A stretch of DNA of 64,000 nucleotides. Origin: Cornus controversa. Lineage: Eukaryota; Streptophyta; Magnoliopsida; Cornales; Cornaceae. The stretch is from positions 3,472,001-3,536,000 of the forward strand of contig CM048850.1 in the NCBI GenBank assembly GCA_026545225.1, given 5' to 3'. The notes below the pieces were generated by a model. That model was not told the origin of the DNA. It was given only the letters and a program-made list of their open reading frames with translations, and did no database searches. The position numbers were made by a program, and so were the translations under genes. Positions 9,256 to 21,215 of this stretch are shown here, piece after piece (positions within the stretch are counted from its first letter, which is position 1; the number at the start of each line of letters is the position of its first letter).

Positions 9256-12197
9256 TGTAGGGACCGTGACCAATTTTGGTCAATTTACCGATTTTTTATC
9301 ATTTTTTCTATAAGTGCGTTTTGAATGATGTTATGGATGTTTCGAGAGTGGGAAACATGTTTGGAAATTAAATTTGAGATTTTTGAAAGTTTTCGAAAGA
9401 TTTGGAGAGGTTTGACTTTTTGGTCAAACCAGGGCCCGGAGTGCGATTTAAGTGAACCCAGAAATTTGGAAAATTCTTGAAAAATATTTATTTTTGGGAA
9501 TTGCTTAGATTAAATGTTTAGAGAGTAAAGGAAGTGATTTCGAGGCCGTAGGAGTTTTCAAAATCGAAAACGGAGTCTGGGAAGGTACGTTAAGTGGCCC
9601 GAGGGCATTTTGGTCTTTTTGCGACCTAGGGACTTTAAATATCAGATGTGGTAGAGATATTTCATATCTCTAATGTCCCAACAGCCAGCCATGGCTCCTT
9701 TCTCTCTCTTCTTCCTCCCTCTACCTTCTCTCTAGCTTTTGAAGGCTTGAGGCTTGGATTCGGGACTCGCCGAAGAAGGGAGATACGTAGGGGACGGCTA
9801 GGGCTTCGGTTTGAACCGAACAAAGTCGCATTTTGGCAAGGTTTATATTGCTGGAATTTTGAGAAGTGCTTGGAAGACCTTCATTTTTGAGGTAGGGGTT
9901 CTCCTTCTCATCTACTTGTCGATTCTAGGGTTTCAAGTGAAGTGGTGAGAGCTAAGGGTGTGTATTGCATAATTTAGAGTGGTAAGAGGGGTGGGATGTG
10001 GTATTTTTCTACTCTTATTGGTCTCTAGTGTGCAATGGATATGTATGTGGTAGTATATATGATGAAAGGAGTGAATGTGTGAGAGATATTAACATGTATG
10101 CTTATATACTATATTTTGTGCACATATGTGAAAATGTGTTATATTGAACATGTATGTATTATGTGTTGTTAAGTGAGTTAAATGCATGCTATCTTTGTAT
10201 AGAGAATGTGTACATTGGTGAAGCATGACTAAAATGTGCTTAGGTGAAGTTTTGTGAGCATATGTGGATAATATGCTATGTTCTACATCTATAGGTAAAT
10301 ATATGTGTGGTGTTGTGGAGATGAAATGCATGCTACCTGTTTTATTAATTAGCATGTGCATTGTGAGGCATGAAATTAAATGTTTGATGTTTATATGTTT
10401 GAAATGCATATATTGGGGCTGTTGTGAGGAAACGGGAAAGTGTGGTTGAATTGTCTAGAGTAGGTCAATACTTGGTGAGGGCGTTAGAGTGGTTACGTCA
10501 CCTTGGAGTAGGTAAATCCTCGGTGATGATGGTTTACTCACCTTGGAGTAGGTAAATACTCGGTGGGAATTCCAAAAAGATGCCCAATCACTTTGGAGTA
10601 GGTAAATACTCGGTGATTGTGGTTTACTCGGCTTGGAGTAGGTAAATACTCGGTGGCGGTGGTCTATCCACCTTGGAGTAGGTAAATACTCGATGGTGGA
10701 GTTGGAATGGTGTAGGAAGTGTCTCGGTTACATGATTTGGTCAAGAATCATGTTAGAGTATCGGGTTGAGTCCAAGAGAGAGACAAGTGTGTGATTATTG
10801 CTTTCATTTAAATGATGAAGCATGATATGTGCTTAATGCATCCCTATATATATATATATGCATTATTGTGAGTAAATATGATGTATGTTGAATAATATGT
10901 GCAATGTTGTGACATGCATCCTTGTAGGTCGTGTCAGGTCGGCACTTAGGTGAGTTGGGGTATCTCTACTGAGCCGCAGTGGTGCTCACCCCTTTATTAT
11001 AAACCCTTTTACAGATAAAGCGTCGATGACGGATGGGACATGAGTGTCCAAGTGGAACCCTAGTAGTGTTTTTGGCTATCTCTTGGATGTTGTACATTTT
11101 GTGGCTATCCATGCCGGCTTGTGGCATGTGACTTCTGTTTGAGTTTTGGCTATACCTTGGACAAATGTACTTTTGATGTATGTATTGGATTTTAAACTTG
11201 TTGGGTATGAAAAGACAATGGTTTAGTTTTTGTAGTGCTCGTGGTAGCATTTAATTCATTTGATGATGTTTTCATTGTGAATGGATTGTGGTTGTGGAAG
11301 ATAATGATTCATTTTGATGTATGATTAAATCATGAATATGATTTTGAGTATGAAATTGATGTTAGTATCCTTCATTTATGTTATGGACTATGTATGAGAG
11401 GTTCTAGGATGATAGAAGGTGGATTGGGCTCCAAATACACCATGTATAGGGTTGTTGGAGGCCTTGGGGAGAGCATTTTGATTGTGCGAAGGGGTGATGA
11501 TTTATGATTATTTTTAGGGTCTAGACAGGGGCAATTTCGCATAATCGAAACCCCCATTTCGATCGTGTGAGATATTGTAGGTCTGAGGTCCCGAGAGGGT
11601 GATATTCTCGCACAATCGAGATTTTTTTCGCACAATTGAGATGCCAGTTTCGCATAATCGAGATTGGCATTTCGTACAATCGAGATTGCTATTCACAATA
11701 TTTTTTGAAACTTCGATTCGATGTAATTTCTTCGTTCTAGATCGGGATTGAGTGTGGTTTTTTTTTAAATTGAGTATTTTTTGATTCTTTATCCAATGGT
11801 GTAGGTCTTTGTTTTAGATTCTAAACATAGTAAGTTTTGAGGCCTGAAAGTGAGTGATCCTTGAAAGTGTGGGTAAATAAATCCCCGCTATGGTGATAGG
11901 ATTTGATGTAGGGCCCATGGGGATTGGTTAAGGGGGAGTTATGTGCAATTACATGCAAGAATTGAGTTAAGCTTCTGTGGTACTTTAGGGTAATGATGGT
12001 TCATTGGGTTTAATGGACGGGTTAATCTTCAATTTTTCGGGAGTTGGGAAATCGGGGCATTATTGCACGGTATCAGAACTTGATACTATCGCATGAATGT
12101 GGTTGAGGTCGTTCACAGAGTTTAGTGAACGGGTTCACACTCAGGATTTGGGGCCGGTCCGGGGGAGTTTCGACAGTCCGGATTCTGGGGCGTGACA
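9256..12197 (+). repeat. Tekay solo LTR (lineage 2) in the copia LTR
   Basis: It starts tgtagggaccg and ends gcgtgaca, with no internal region. The flanks are taccc (9251-9255) and caccc (12198-12202), a 5-bp target duplication with one difference, consistent with some age. It has the same layout as the other Tekay LTRs: CT-rich leader (9690-9740), gaggtaggggttctcc block near 9890, hairpin array (10490-10755), conserved acceptor-like block (10925-11015), dyad cluster (11476-11695) and a relic primer-site-like sequence near its right end (cacggtatcagaac, about 12065). Solo LTRs arise by recombination between the two LTRs of one element. Confidence 0.92.
10490..10755 (+). repeat. Hairpin array, lineage 2 (19-nt cores)
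   Basis: Five units share the 19-nt core ttggagtaggtaaatactc, which itself contains GAGTA/TACTC. Flanking arms are CACC-like before and GGTG-like after the core, for example GTCACC/GGTGAT (10497 and 10522). Arms can also pair across units: GGTGA/TCACC (10522 and 10538) and GGTGG/CCACC (10651 and 10668), a paired change. One unit pairs poorly. A closing hairpin ACATGATT/AATCATGT (10730-10737 and 10746-10753) follows. Confidence 0.8.
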
Positions 12198-12779
12198 CAC
12201 CCAGTTCACAACCTCCCTAGGCCTGAACCACTCTCACCAAATCTCACAATAACTTTTTCACTCTCAATCCCAACTTAGGCTTCCCAAAGCCCAAGCTATC
12301 TCACCATAATCACTCACACTCCCCCTATTCAAAGTATCCCAATACTTGGACTATACATAGTGATAGTGGATTCAGTTTGATGTGTTGAGCAGCAACAAAG
12401 TCTTCAAGCTTTGTATGTTGGTCTTCAAAGGTCAATCTTTAAATCTTCAAAACTTTAATAGTTAGTCTTCAAGGTCTATCATGATAATGGTTCGGTCACT
12501 TGTCTTCTTGGCAGATCATGACACTTGAATTTCTTCAATGATGGGCTTCAATATGAATACTCTTAAGTGTAACTTCACAGACTTTGTAGAAACCCACTCT
12601 TTCAATAAATTTCATTTTCAGCTTCTTGAATAACCATCAGTCTTGGTACATTCAGTTTAAACAACTATCTTGAAATTTACTTGTCTTGATACCTATTCTT
12701 AAATACTTAATACAACTGCAACTAGGGTAGAAGTTAGTAGCATAAGCAATTTAAAAGATATACAACATGAGTACTATTT

Positions 12780-13141
12780 AAATCTCGAAAATAGTAATTC
12801 TAGAACAACAAATTAGAAATTCCATGTCAGCAAAGCAGCAATTCCAAATCAACAATATGCAATTTTAAATCTGCAATATGCAATTCCAAATCAGCAATAT
12901 GAATTCCAATTCAACAATTTTGATTTCCAATTCAGCAATATATAATTCCAAATCAGCAAATTTAATTCCAAATCAGCAGGGTCAATTCCAAATCAGCAGT
13001 GACAATTCCAAATCAACATATTTAATTCCAAATCAGCAAAGTCAATTCGAAATCAGCAGAGTCAATTCCAAATCAGTAGTGTCAATTCCAAATCAACAGA
13101 TTTAATTCCAAATCAGCAGAGTCAATTCCAAAGCAGCAAAT
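12780..13141 (+). repeat. 20-bp minisatellite with about 80-bp higher-order period
   Basis: Units of about 20 bp are built on 'caattccaaatcagca'. The last seven to nine units are very regular, and variants recur every fourth unit (…aatcaaca, then …tttaattccaaat, then two gtcaattcc types), giving an 80-bp super-period. The left end is more degenerate (about 12780-12900). It lies inside the presumed copia LTR. The open frame across it is a by-product of the repeat. Confidence 0.85.
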
Positions 13142-13599
13142 GATAATTTCAAGACAAATGATCAATGACAATAATGAGGTACGAAGACTAGCAGAATAGT
13201 GTGACACAATTATCATGATCAGGTTCAAAGAAAATAGATTATGAGTTCGACATTCATAAAGAAGAAGTATATATAACTCAAATCAAAGAACAACTAAAAT
13301 ATGATTTGTCATGGTGTCTCTAGTCAATTAACACCAAATTGCAGAACATTTGCACAAGAAGATAGAACTAACATATGTATGAAGTAGCTATTAAAGTTTA
13401 CCTAGGGCTTTAATAAATCAGATTTATGAAACACATGATAAATACAGTTTTAGCACAAATTAGAGAGGAACACACATCAATATATATATCAATTTTCTTA
13501 TTCAATCAGAATAGAGCTCTTCTTCAATTTTAAAACATAATAGAAAATTAGAACAAAAATAGTGTAAGTGTGCCTGTGCATATAGTGTGTCAACACATA

Positions 13600-13950
13600 A
13601 ACCCCAACTTGTGCGCTAGTGAGAGTGTGAGAAAAAGGATTAGAAAGAGCATACCACCAAGATGAAAAGATTTGAAAATGAGCTGAATTGACCTAAATAA
13701 TTAAAGTAATGAAGCCCTATCAACATAAATATTCCAAATATGCCCCTCCACAATTGTTGCCCTAGTATTACATCCCAAAATTCCCTTCTAATTTAAATAC
13801 CCAGCATGTCCCTACAATAAAGTTAGTGCATATAAAATAATAATAGGATAATTAAAAAAATTATGAAAAGTAAATCCAAAATTATCATTCAAAATAAAAT
13901 GACACTAATGCCCTTATAGATCCTTTTAACATTAAAACTTGGGCAAACAT
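13600..13950. other. AT-rich stretch, no gene seen
   Basis: Low-complexity, A-rich sequence between the presumed end of the copia LTR and the next recognisable block. I see no coding signal and no clear repeat boundary. Part of it may still belong to the copia LTR. Confidence 0.5.
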
Positions 13951-14497
13951 GCTCATGCGTTATCTGGACCATCACATCTCCTAGTAAAAGACTTGTTCTT
14001 CAGTTCCCAGGTCTATCTAGAGATAGAAAAGTCCTGGTCAAAGCACACACCTTATCCATGTCATACAAATCATAATTGCCCACGTGATACGTCTTATAAT
14101 TGGAGTCAAATACTCTATTAGATGCCCCTTGTTCATGAGGGTCACTCGTCGAACCTTAGGAACACTCCGGCTGGCCCGTTGGCCTATAACAATGGACCCT
14201 CGACCCAAGGAATTTTGCTAAATTTCCACCTTGGTTCGCGAACTCAAACCGAAACCAAGTATGTGGCTTTAAGGCTGGCAGACCTAGTGCCTAGGCCTAG
14301 TCGACCTTTAGGGACTGGCTTGGGCTAGCCTTCTTGGCTATCCTCGGCTAGCCTTTTAGGCGATGGCATTCTCCCGTCTACTTCTTTTTTTGATATTTCT
14401 CACCACTGGCTTTGTGAACGTTGTATTTTAAACATTGAAATCTAGCTGTTAGCTAGGTGAACATTGCTTATGTGACGGTTGCTCCCTTGCCTCACAC

Positions 14498-14506
14498 CTA
14501 TAAAAT
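14498..14506 (+). promoter_or_regulatory. TATA box of the remnant gene
   Basis: The sequence ctataaaat lies about 220 bp upstream of the first recognisable coding block and is followed by a CT-rich leader, a common arrangement for plant promoters. There is no evidence that it is still used. Confidence 0.5.
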
Positions 14507-14792
14507 CCCCTTGACATCCACACCTCTCATACACCATCGACTACCACTTAGTACATGTTATACTCAATTATTCTTTCCCTTTCTCGTTGCTTTTACCTTT
14601 TTTAACACAACTTTGAGAGGCTAGATCTAGAGCCCTCTGCTCCTTCCTCTCCCCTCTTTGAAGCTCTTGAATTTATCTACTCCTTCATGGAAACTATTAT
14701 GAGTGCCAGGACCTTGCCTCTTCCATGACGGATTAGGAGGTGGAAGAGCTAGCTGCCCACTACTCCTTCCCGGCTGGTGTTGTCGCTAGAGC

Positions 14793-16329
14793 TGTCACGC
14801 CCCGGTTTCCGACACCCGGTTAGGAGCGAGGGAAACGGGGGTGAACCCGTAATTTCACCTCAAGTCCTCACAAATTAATCTCATTATAATCATTTCTATT
14901 GCGGAAGCATTCTATATGCACACCCTTCAAGTGGCATTAGATCATCAAAGGCCCTTGCACATGATTTTCACCTTTGGTTCTATACATATAAACCACTAAG
15001 TTCCGGACCTCAACTTTTTACACAGATGGAATTTAATTATTTAACCTATACCATTGGATAGAGCTTTCAAAAATACTCAAGTTCAAAAAAAACCACACTC
15101 AATTCCGATTTAAAACGAAGAAATTACATCGAAACGAAGTTTGGACAAATTTTGAACCTTACTGTGAATAGTAATTTCGATCAATCGAAATTGGATTTCG
15201 ATCAATCGAAATCCATCTCGATTAATCGAGATTTTGACCCCATCAATCGAAGGAAACAGCCTCTCGGTACTTTGGACCTGCAATATTTCGATTGATCGAA
15301 GTTGGGACTTCGATTGATCGAAATAAAGCTTAAAAATCCATAAAAACTCGCAACCATTTCGATCAATCGAGATGGGCATCTCGATTAATCGAAATGTACT
15401 GCCCAGTTTCTCCCAAACACCTATATAAGATCAATTTGAACCCAAATCTCAACCAAACCACCTTAGATCATTCATAACTCATATAAATCATCTACCATTG
15501 GTATAATATCATACTCACACATCAACCTACACATTTGAATCTCAAATCTTGTATAATCATAGAAAATTCATCCAAAGTTCACAATGCACATAAAATTCAA
15601 ATGAACCAAACCATCCTCATTTTTCCAAAGGTGATCTTCATTAACCTAACCATACAATCTAACTTATACATTGAGATCCTACAACCATGATTCCAACATA
15701 AATCCACAACTCTAAACATTCATATCCACGAAATTAAAATACAAGAGACAAAAGAATGCATTCATCCATTTAAATTCCAAATCCATACATAATCCATGGA
15801 ACCATACACATAAGAATTCAAATGGCCCTTTTTGCATACATTCTACAAGTCTCAAATGAAGGAAGCCATTATACATACATTTCTCAAAAATCACTTTCCT
15901 ACAAGTGTGGCACTTACATTTGGATTTCACATACATAAGAAGGTACAAATGTAAAGGCAACACCACAACCATTGTCTACACGCCACAAGCCGGCATGGAC
16001 ATTTATCTACATCTCAAAAGAGCAAAAGTCCAAAAATAAGCTCAACATATCCATATAGCTAATCATGCTCCGTCTTCCATTGGCGCCTTATCTGAAAATG
16101 TTTATATAAATATGGGGTGAGCAACACTGCGGCTCAGTAGGAATGATCCACCCAACCCCACTCTAACTCAGGCGGCCATGCATGGATGCATATGAAATCC
16201 CTACATGTCTACATGACAAGTATACATGCTTTTAACCCATAAACAAACACGTTTTTCAAATCATGCGTGATGCTTCACATCTCAATGCATTTACATATAC
16301 ATACATATATATATCCAATTGAGCAAGCC

Positions 16330-16366
<37 letters not shown>

Positions 16367-17634
16367 CTCACGCCACATAAATCCGGAAATCACTTCAATG
16401 GGGACTAGCTTATCACTCCATCCATAGTAAGGGTCTCTTCGGCACCCAAACTCTGCTTGTGCTTTATCGGGTTACTAATCCGAAGGGAGCACCTCCTCTT
16501 GGCCAAGTTTTGGGTCTTTCACCCTAGGGACCATTCCCTCACCTTAATTCTCAATGTTGTCATGCCCCAAAAACTCGCTTTTCACATAGTGCACATAATC
16601 ACATCAATGCACTTATTCCACACCATGAATGCATTTTTGTCAAATCAATGCATTTTCCTTTCCCACAAGATTGTCACAATGCCATCACACTCATATCATG
16701 AAAATCGTCATGCTTATGCATTTAACAAGGAAAATCATATCTTTCATGCACAAGTCTATAAAAATCACATTTTTCATGTTTTCACCAAATGATCACATTT
16801 TTCATTAAGAACTTTCATAGTCTCATTTGCACATACACAACATATATAAGTTCTAACCAACATGCTAGACATTTATACATGCATAATCACATTAGTATAC
16901 ATATATACACATATACATAACCCTAAACTCAAGAAATCCCAATCTATCTTTCATGTCACAAGTATGTGACCTATAGAATCAAAGTAAAGATGAGTCTAGC
17001 ACCCCTACCTCAAATTCCCAAGCTTTGAATCCAACTTTGAGAAATCTCAGCTTTCTCAACTTCACGAAATGAAGACTTTGATCGGTTCAAACCGATGCCC
17101 TTGATGTCCCCTACACACTTTCCTTCTCCAAGATCTTCCAAATCACACCTTAAGGCCCTCAAACTCTAGAGAGAAGGGAGAGAGATGAAGTGGGATACGT
17201 AGAGAGAGAGAGGGATCTGTAAAATGAAATGTCTCACACTCTTTTTGATATTTATCTCAACCCTAGGGGCGCGAAATGACCATTTTACCCCTAGCCACTT
17301 AATGTACCTTCCCGAGCTCGGAATTAATTCCCGAAAACTCTGTTGGACTCGAAATCACTTCCTTAACACTCTAAATATTTCGTTTAATCCATAGTCAAAA
17401 ATAAAATTTCTCAAAATTTTTCCGAAATTCCCGGACCCACTTAACCTAATCCCGGGCCCCCGTTGACCAAAAAGTCAAACTTTCCCAAAAGTTGCCAAAG
17501 CTTCCCAAAACCATATTCTAACCTTCTAAACATGTTCCCCGCATCCAAAACATGTTAAATATCATTTAAAATGCATTTAAAGCAATAAATGACAAAAATT
17601 GAAAAACCGGCCAAAATTGGGCACGGTCTCTACA
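14793..17634 (-). repeat. Tekay solo LTR (lineage 4), target duplication AGAGC
   Basis: On the + strand it runs from tgtcacgcccc to gtctctaca, which is a Tekay LTR in minus orientation. Perfect 5-bp duplications AGAGC flank it (14788-14792 and 17635-17639), so it is a clean solo LTR of 2842 bp. It holds a dyad cluster (15173-15395, cores CGATCAATCG and CGATTAATCG), the conserved block near 16075-16160, an (AT)n tract (16330-16364) and the gaggtagggg block (about 17005). The hairpin array seen in other lineages is not obvious here. Its 15170-15590 segment resembles the mosaic patch in the LTR at 55238. Confidence 0.95.
16330..16364. repeat. (AT)n microsatellite
   Basis: About 17 uninterrupted AT dinucleotides inside the solo LTR. 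It is prone to slippage, so its length may be uncertain in an assembly. Confidence 0.95.
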
Positions 17635-20289
17635 AGAGCGCCTACCCCTGCGGAGAGGGTCTTTTCTATTTCTTTGGGAAAGACATGCTTCTACTAGGGT
17701 GCTTTATCTGTGGCCTCCGATTTCTAGTTCCCGGTACCAAACTTTATAAAGGAGCTACTCTAGGTGGCAACATTTGTCCTTCCCAACTTATGCCCACTTC
17801 TTGGCGTATAATTATGACTTCCTTGGTCCTATGGTAATCTTGTGGCAATGAAACTCCGCTGTCCATGAATAAATTTCTCTCTTGCTATGGGATTTTTAAA
17901 AATAGCGACTGGCGCCACCTTTACAGCGGGGCGAGTGGAAAATATCCACCCAAAGGCTTGGTGTTTGTTGATAACAATAGCCGCATCAAGTCATGGAAAC
18001 AATGGTTCTTTTTTATTTTTGGGTGCTGGGAACCCACACCCCACTGCATCCCCTATATGGGGACTGACGGGGATGTCTCTGGTAAACTTACTTTCCCTTT
18101 TTTTTCCTTCCTTGCTTCTTGTGTTCTTTTGTTTTACATATATATAATTGTCTTTAAAACTAGCTTTGAGGCGCGAGCCTCTTGTGGATGAGGTAGAGGA
18201 ATATAGGCTAGAGAGGTTATATAACCATCCGATGAGGGATGCCCTGGTCTTAACCTTGGATGTGGGACTGGGCTTATTAGGATATTCTCCCTGCGTTGCT
18301 ATAGATAGAAGGGGTATATATTCTTTCCTCCTGCATTTCTTCCTTTCCTTTTTTTTTAACCGACTGTCATTCACGTACTTACTAGGAAAAATGTACAGGG
18401 CCTTCTCGGAGGAGAGCGGATAAAGATCTTCTTACCCAATCAAAGGGTAAGGGTGTTGCCTCTTCCTCTTTACCTTCTGCACCAAAAAGGCTATGAAGGC
18501 CTATAGTTATTAGACTCGGGGATTTGTCATCTCCCACTTCTGTTGGGAATTCTCCTCCTGTAGTCACCCTTACCCCTCAGAGTATTTCAAACCCAAGCTC
18601 TTTTAGGGTGCCAACGACTCAACTATTTGGGGGTGGCAACATTCTAGACCTGAGCTCTTTTAGGGTGCCGACGACTCAGCTATTTGGGAGCAACAGCTCC
18701 CAAGTGTCTTTTTTGTCTACAGCCAACAATACTGGGTCAATGTTGTCTGACCCAAGGTACGCCATTGCCAGGGCCCGACAGTTCATTATTCAGAGTGATC
18801 TTGAGCAAGTAGATGCGCTTGGGACCGTTGCATCTACCGGACACTTCCTAGCCAACATGGTCAAGGTTTACTCATTTTTTTCTTTCATTTTACTGATGTC
18901 ACCCCTCATGCCATATACTTATGCATACTTTTATGTTGTTAATAGGGCATGACGTTCGCCCACTCCATATCTAACCATGTCTTATGGACAAAAATTGAAC
19001 TTTAGAAGCACAAGCCCTCCTTCAACACTGAGCGCGCCTCCTTCAACACTAAGCGCTCTATGCTAAACTCAGAGATAGAGTCTCTGTGATGACCCAAATT
19101 TTTTTTTAAATTATAATTACGGGTCGGTAACTTTTAAGCATGGTTAATTATTTGATAACATGCTTAGTGGACTTAAATGATCTCTTTATGTCTCTTTATG
19201 TTTTGACTTGGGCGTGGGACCGAAATGGGTTCGGGTGACTCGGGGAAAATAACTACGGACTCTAGAAAGTGTCGTGGGGGTATGGATGTAATTTTAAGGA
19301 CTTAAGTGAAGTTTTAGAAAAAGAGGAAAGGCTAGTTTGCGAATAAGTGCAAATGACCCATAACAAGGAGCAAATAAGGAGAGGTGGAGGGTTTAGTTGC
19401 AAAGGGCCAAATATATTATACATATATGATATATACATGGAAAAAAGAGGGGAAAATCAGATTTTTCACTCCTCTCTCTCTCTCTTGGCCGGCTCTACCA
19501 CTCTTTCTCTCTACAAGTTCTCTTCTCTCATTCTCTCTAAGTTTTGAGGGCCTAAAAGTGAGATTTGAGGGTAAAGCCAAGAATTAAAGTTATTTTCCTC
19601 ACTCTCCTCTTCGATTTGATCTGTGGAAAGTTGCCATTGGAGGAGTTTAAAGCTTGGTAAAATTTGGGTCTTCCACTTCTAAGCTTAGATTTTGAGGTAG
19701 GGGTTCTCCTTCTCTTCTACTTGTTGATTCTAGGATTTTGGGTGAAGATGAAAGTTATAGGTAGTGTTTTGCATGTTTTGTGGTAGTGAGAGGGGAGGGA
19801 TGGATGTGTTCTACTTCTCTTGAGTTCCTTTTCCTTGCAAGATAGTGTACCTTGTGTTCAGCATAACATGTGGGTTCAATGTGCATAAATTGAGAAATTG
19901 TGAGTATGTATGATTATATGCTCAAGTTGGGGTATATGTGATAAATGTGAAATGTATGACATATTGATGTGATTATATGTGAAATGTGTGATGATTAAAT
20001 ACATGTGAGCTCTATGTGCTAAATTTATGCATTTAGTGTAGTATGAGAAAAATATGCTAAATTTTGGAGTTGCATACATATGAGAGGTTATATGTATGAG
20101 TTATTCATATATATGCTATGTGTGGTGTTATGGAGATGAAATGCATGCTATGTTCCTTTATAACTAGAGAATGCATTGTGAATCATGAATTTTGAGTGCT
20201 TGATTACAATATGTTTGAAATGCATATATGGGCCGTTGTGAGGAAACGGGGAAAGTGGTCTATATTAGGTGTTGGTCAATTGGGTCAAT

Positions 20290-20625
20290 TATGCTCGGTG
20301 ACGGTGCTGACATGGACTAATCACCTTGAGCCACTCAATGATTCGGTGACGGTGCTGATATGGACTAATCACCTTAAATTCAATTATGCTCAGTGGCGGT
20401 GCTGACATGGACTAACCACTTTGAGCTGCGTAACACTCAGTGATGGTGCTGATATGGTCTAATCACCTTGAGTAACCAAATATGTGGTGACGGTGCTGAT
20501 ATGGTCTAATCACCAATGGGTAAAACAAAATATTGCCCCAAAAGTATATCGTTGGCGGAGTGGGTCAAAGTCGGGAGACGGTTGTGAGAGGTGTCCCAGG
20601 TTATATGGTTGGTCAAAAACCATGT
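20290..20625 (+). repeat. Hairpin array, lineage 3 (19-nt loops)
   Basis: Five units share a 19-nt loop, cggtgctgayatggwctaa. Stems: GGTGA/TCACC (20297 and 20321), GGTGA/TCACC (20345 and 20369), AGTGG/CCACT (20392 and 20416, both arms changed together), AGTGA/TCACC (20439 and 20463, one mismatch) and TGGTGA/TCACCA (20485 and 20510). A closing hairpin ATGGTT/AACCAT follows (20605-20610 and 20618-20623). Confidence 0.87.
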
Positions 20626-21215
20626 TAGGGTACCGGGTTGAGTCCTAGAGAGGAACGAGGGTTTGTTATTGCTTTCATTTTAAATTGTGAAGCATGATAC
20701 ACGTGTTTAATGCATTCTTATTTATATATGCATCACTTGTGAATGAACATGGCATATGTTGAATGATACATGAAATGTGGTAACATGCATTCATGTAGGT
20801 CGTGTCGAGTCGGCACTTAGGAGGGTTGGGGTATCTCTACTGAGCCGCAGTGGTGCTCACCCCTTTATTCTAAACTTTTTACAGATAAGGCGCCGATGAC
20901 GGATGGGACTTGAGTGTCCAAGTAGAATTTTAGTTATATTTTGCTACATTTTGGATATTTGTACATTTGGCTATCTGTGCCGGCTTGTGGCACGGTAATG
21001 ATCTAGTTGTAGTCATGGTAGAATTCGTTGCATTTTGAACCTTATGTATGAATTCTTGTAATGACTATAAACTTAGAAAATCATATGAATGATATGTGCT
21101 TCTTGTGAAAAGTGTGTGTGTTGGAAAAGTATGGCACTATAGAACTATTTTCCTCTTGAGTTATGACTTCTTGTATGGATATTTATGAGTTAGTGGAGTA
21201 TGGAAAGAATGTATG

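Larger units (their letters stand above)
7142..13600 (-). mobile_element. Ty1/copia element, SIRE/Maximus-like, 5' part (nested)
   Basis: Read on the minus strand: 5' LTR (about 13600 down to 9014, interrupted by a Tekay solo LTR), primer site 9000-9011, gag start near 8951, zinc knuckle, then copia protease cut by the Athila LTR at 7142. The rest of pol and the 3' LTR would lie left of the window. Lineage is judged from the gag shape (AKEIWDSL, long acidic linker, CFGCGKQGHYIANC) and the protease block WYIDSGCSRHMTG. Coding is broken, with several breaks. The right LTR edge is not resolved; a possible end is at 13595 (gtgtcaaca), but anything up to about 13950 is possible. Confidence 0.8.
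13950..19084 (+). pseudogene. Remnant of a 'putative gypsy type transposon' domain gene
   Basis: Outside the inserted solo LTR (14793-17634) the conceptual protein contains EVEELAAHYSFPAGVVARAP, ending at the insertion point, and blocks that look like SQLMPTSWRI (about 17785) and KSWKQWFFFI (about 17990). This order resembles the plant domain known as Transposase_28 ('putative gypsy type transposon'). Further right are exon-like pieces separated by GT...AG introns (about 18160-18310 and 18390-18870). A serine/proline-rich segment carries a 57-bp in-frame duplication (SSFRVPTTQLFG twice, near 18597 and 18654). The gene is decayed, with several breaks, and its role in life is not established. 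A host gene of similar ancestry cannot be excluded. Domain identity is from memory of the family. Confidence 0.55.

Noticed and set aside
12878-13105. 75-residue Asn/Ser/Gln-rich ORF
   Set aside because: It is the translation of the 20-bp minisatellite and has no start context or homology signal.
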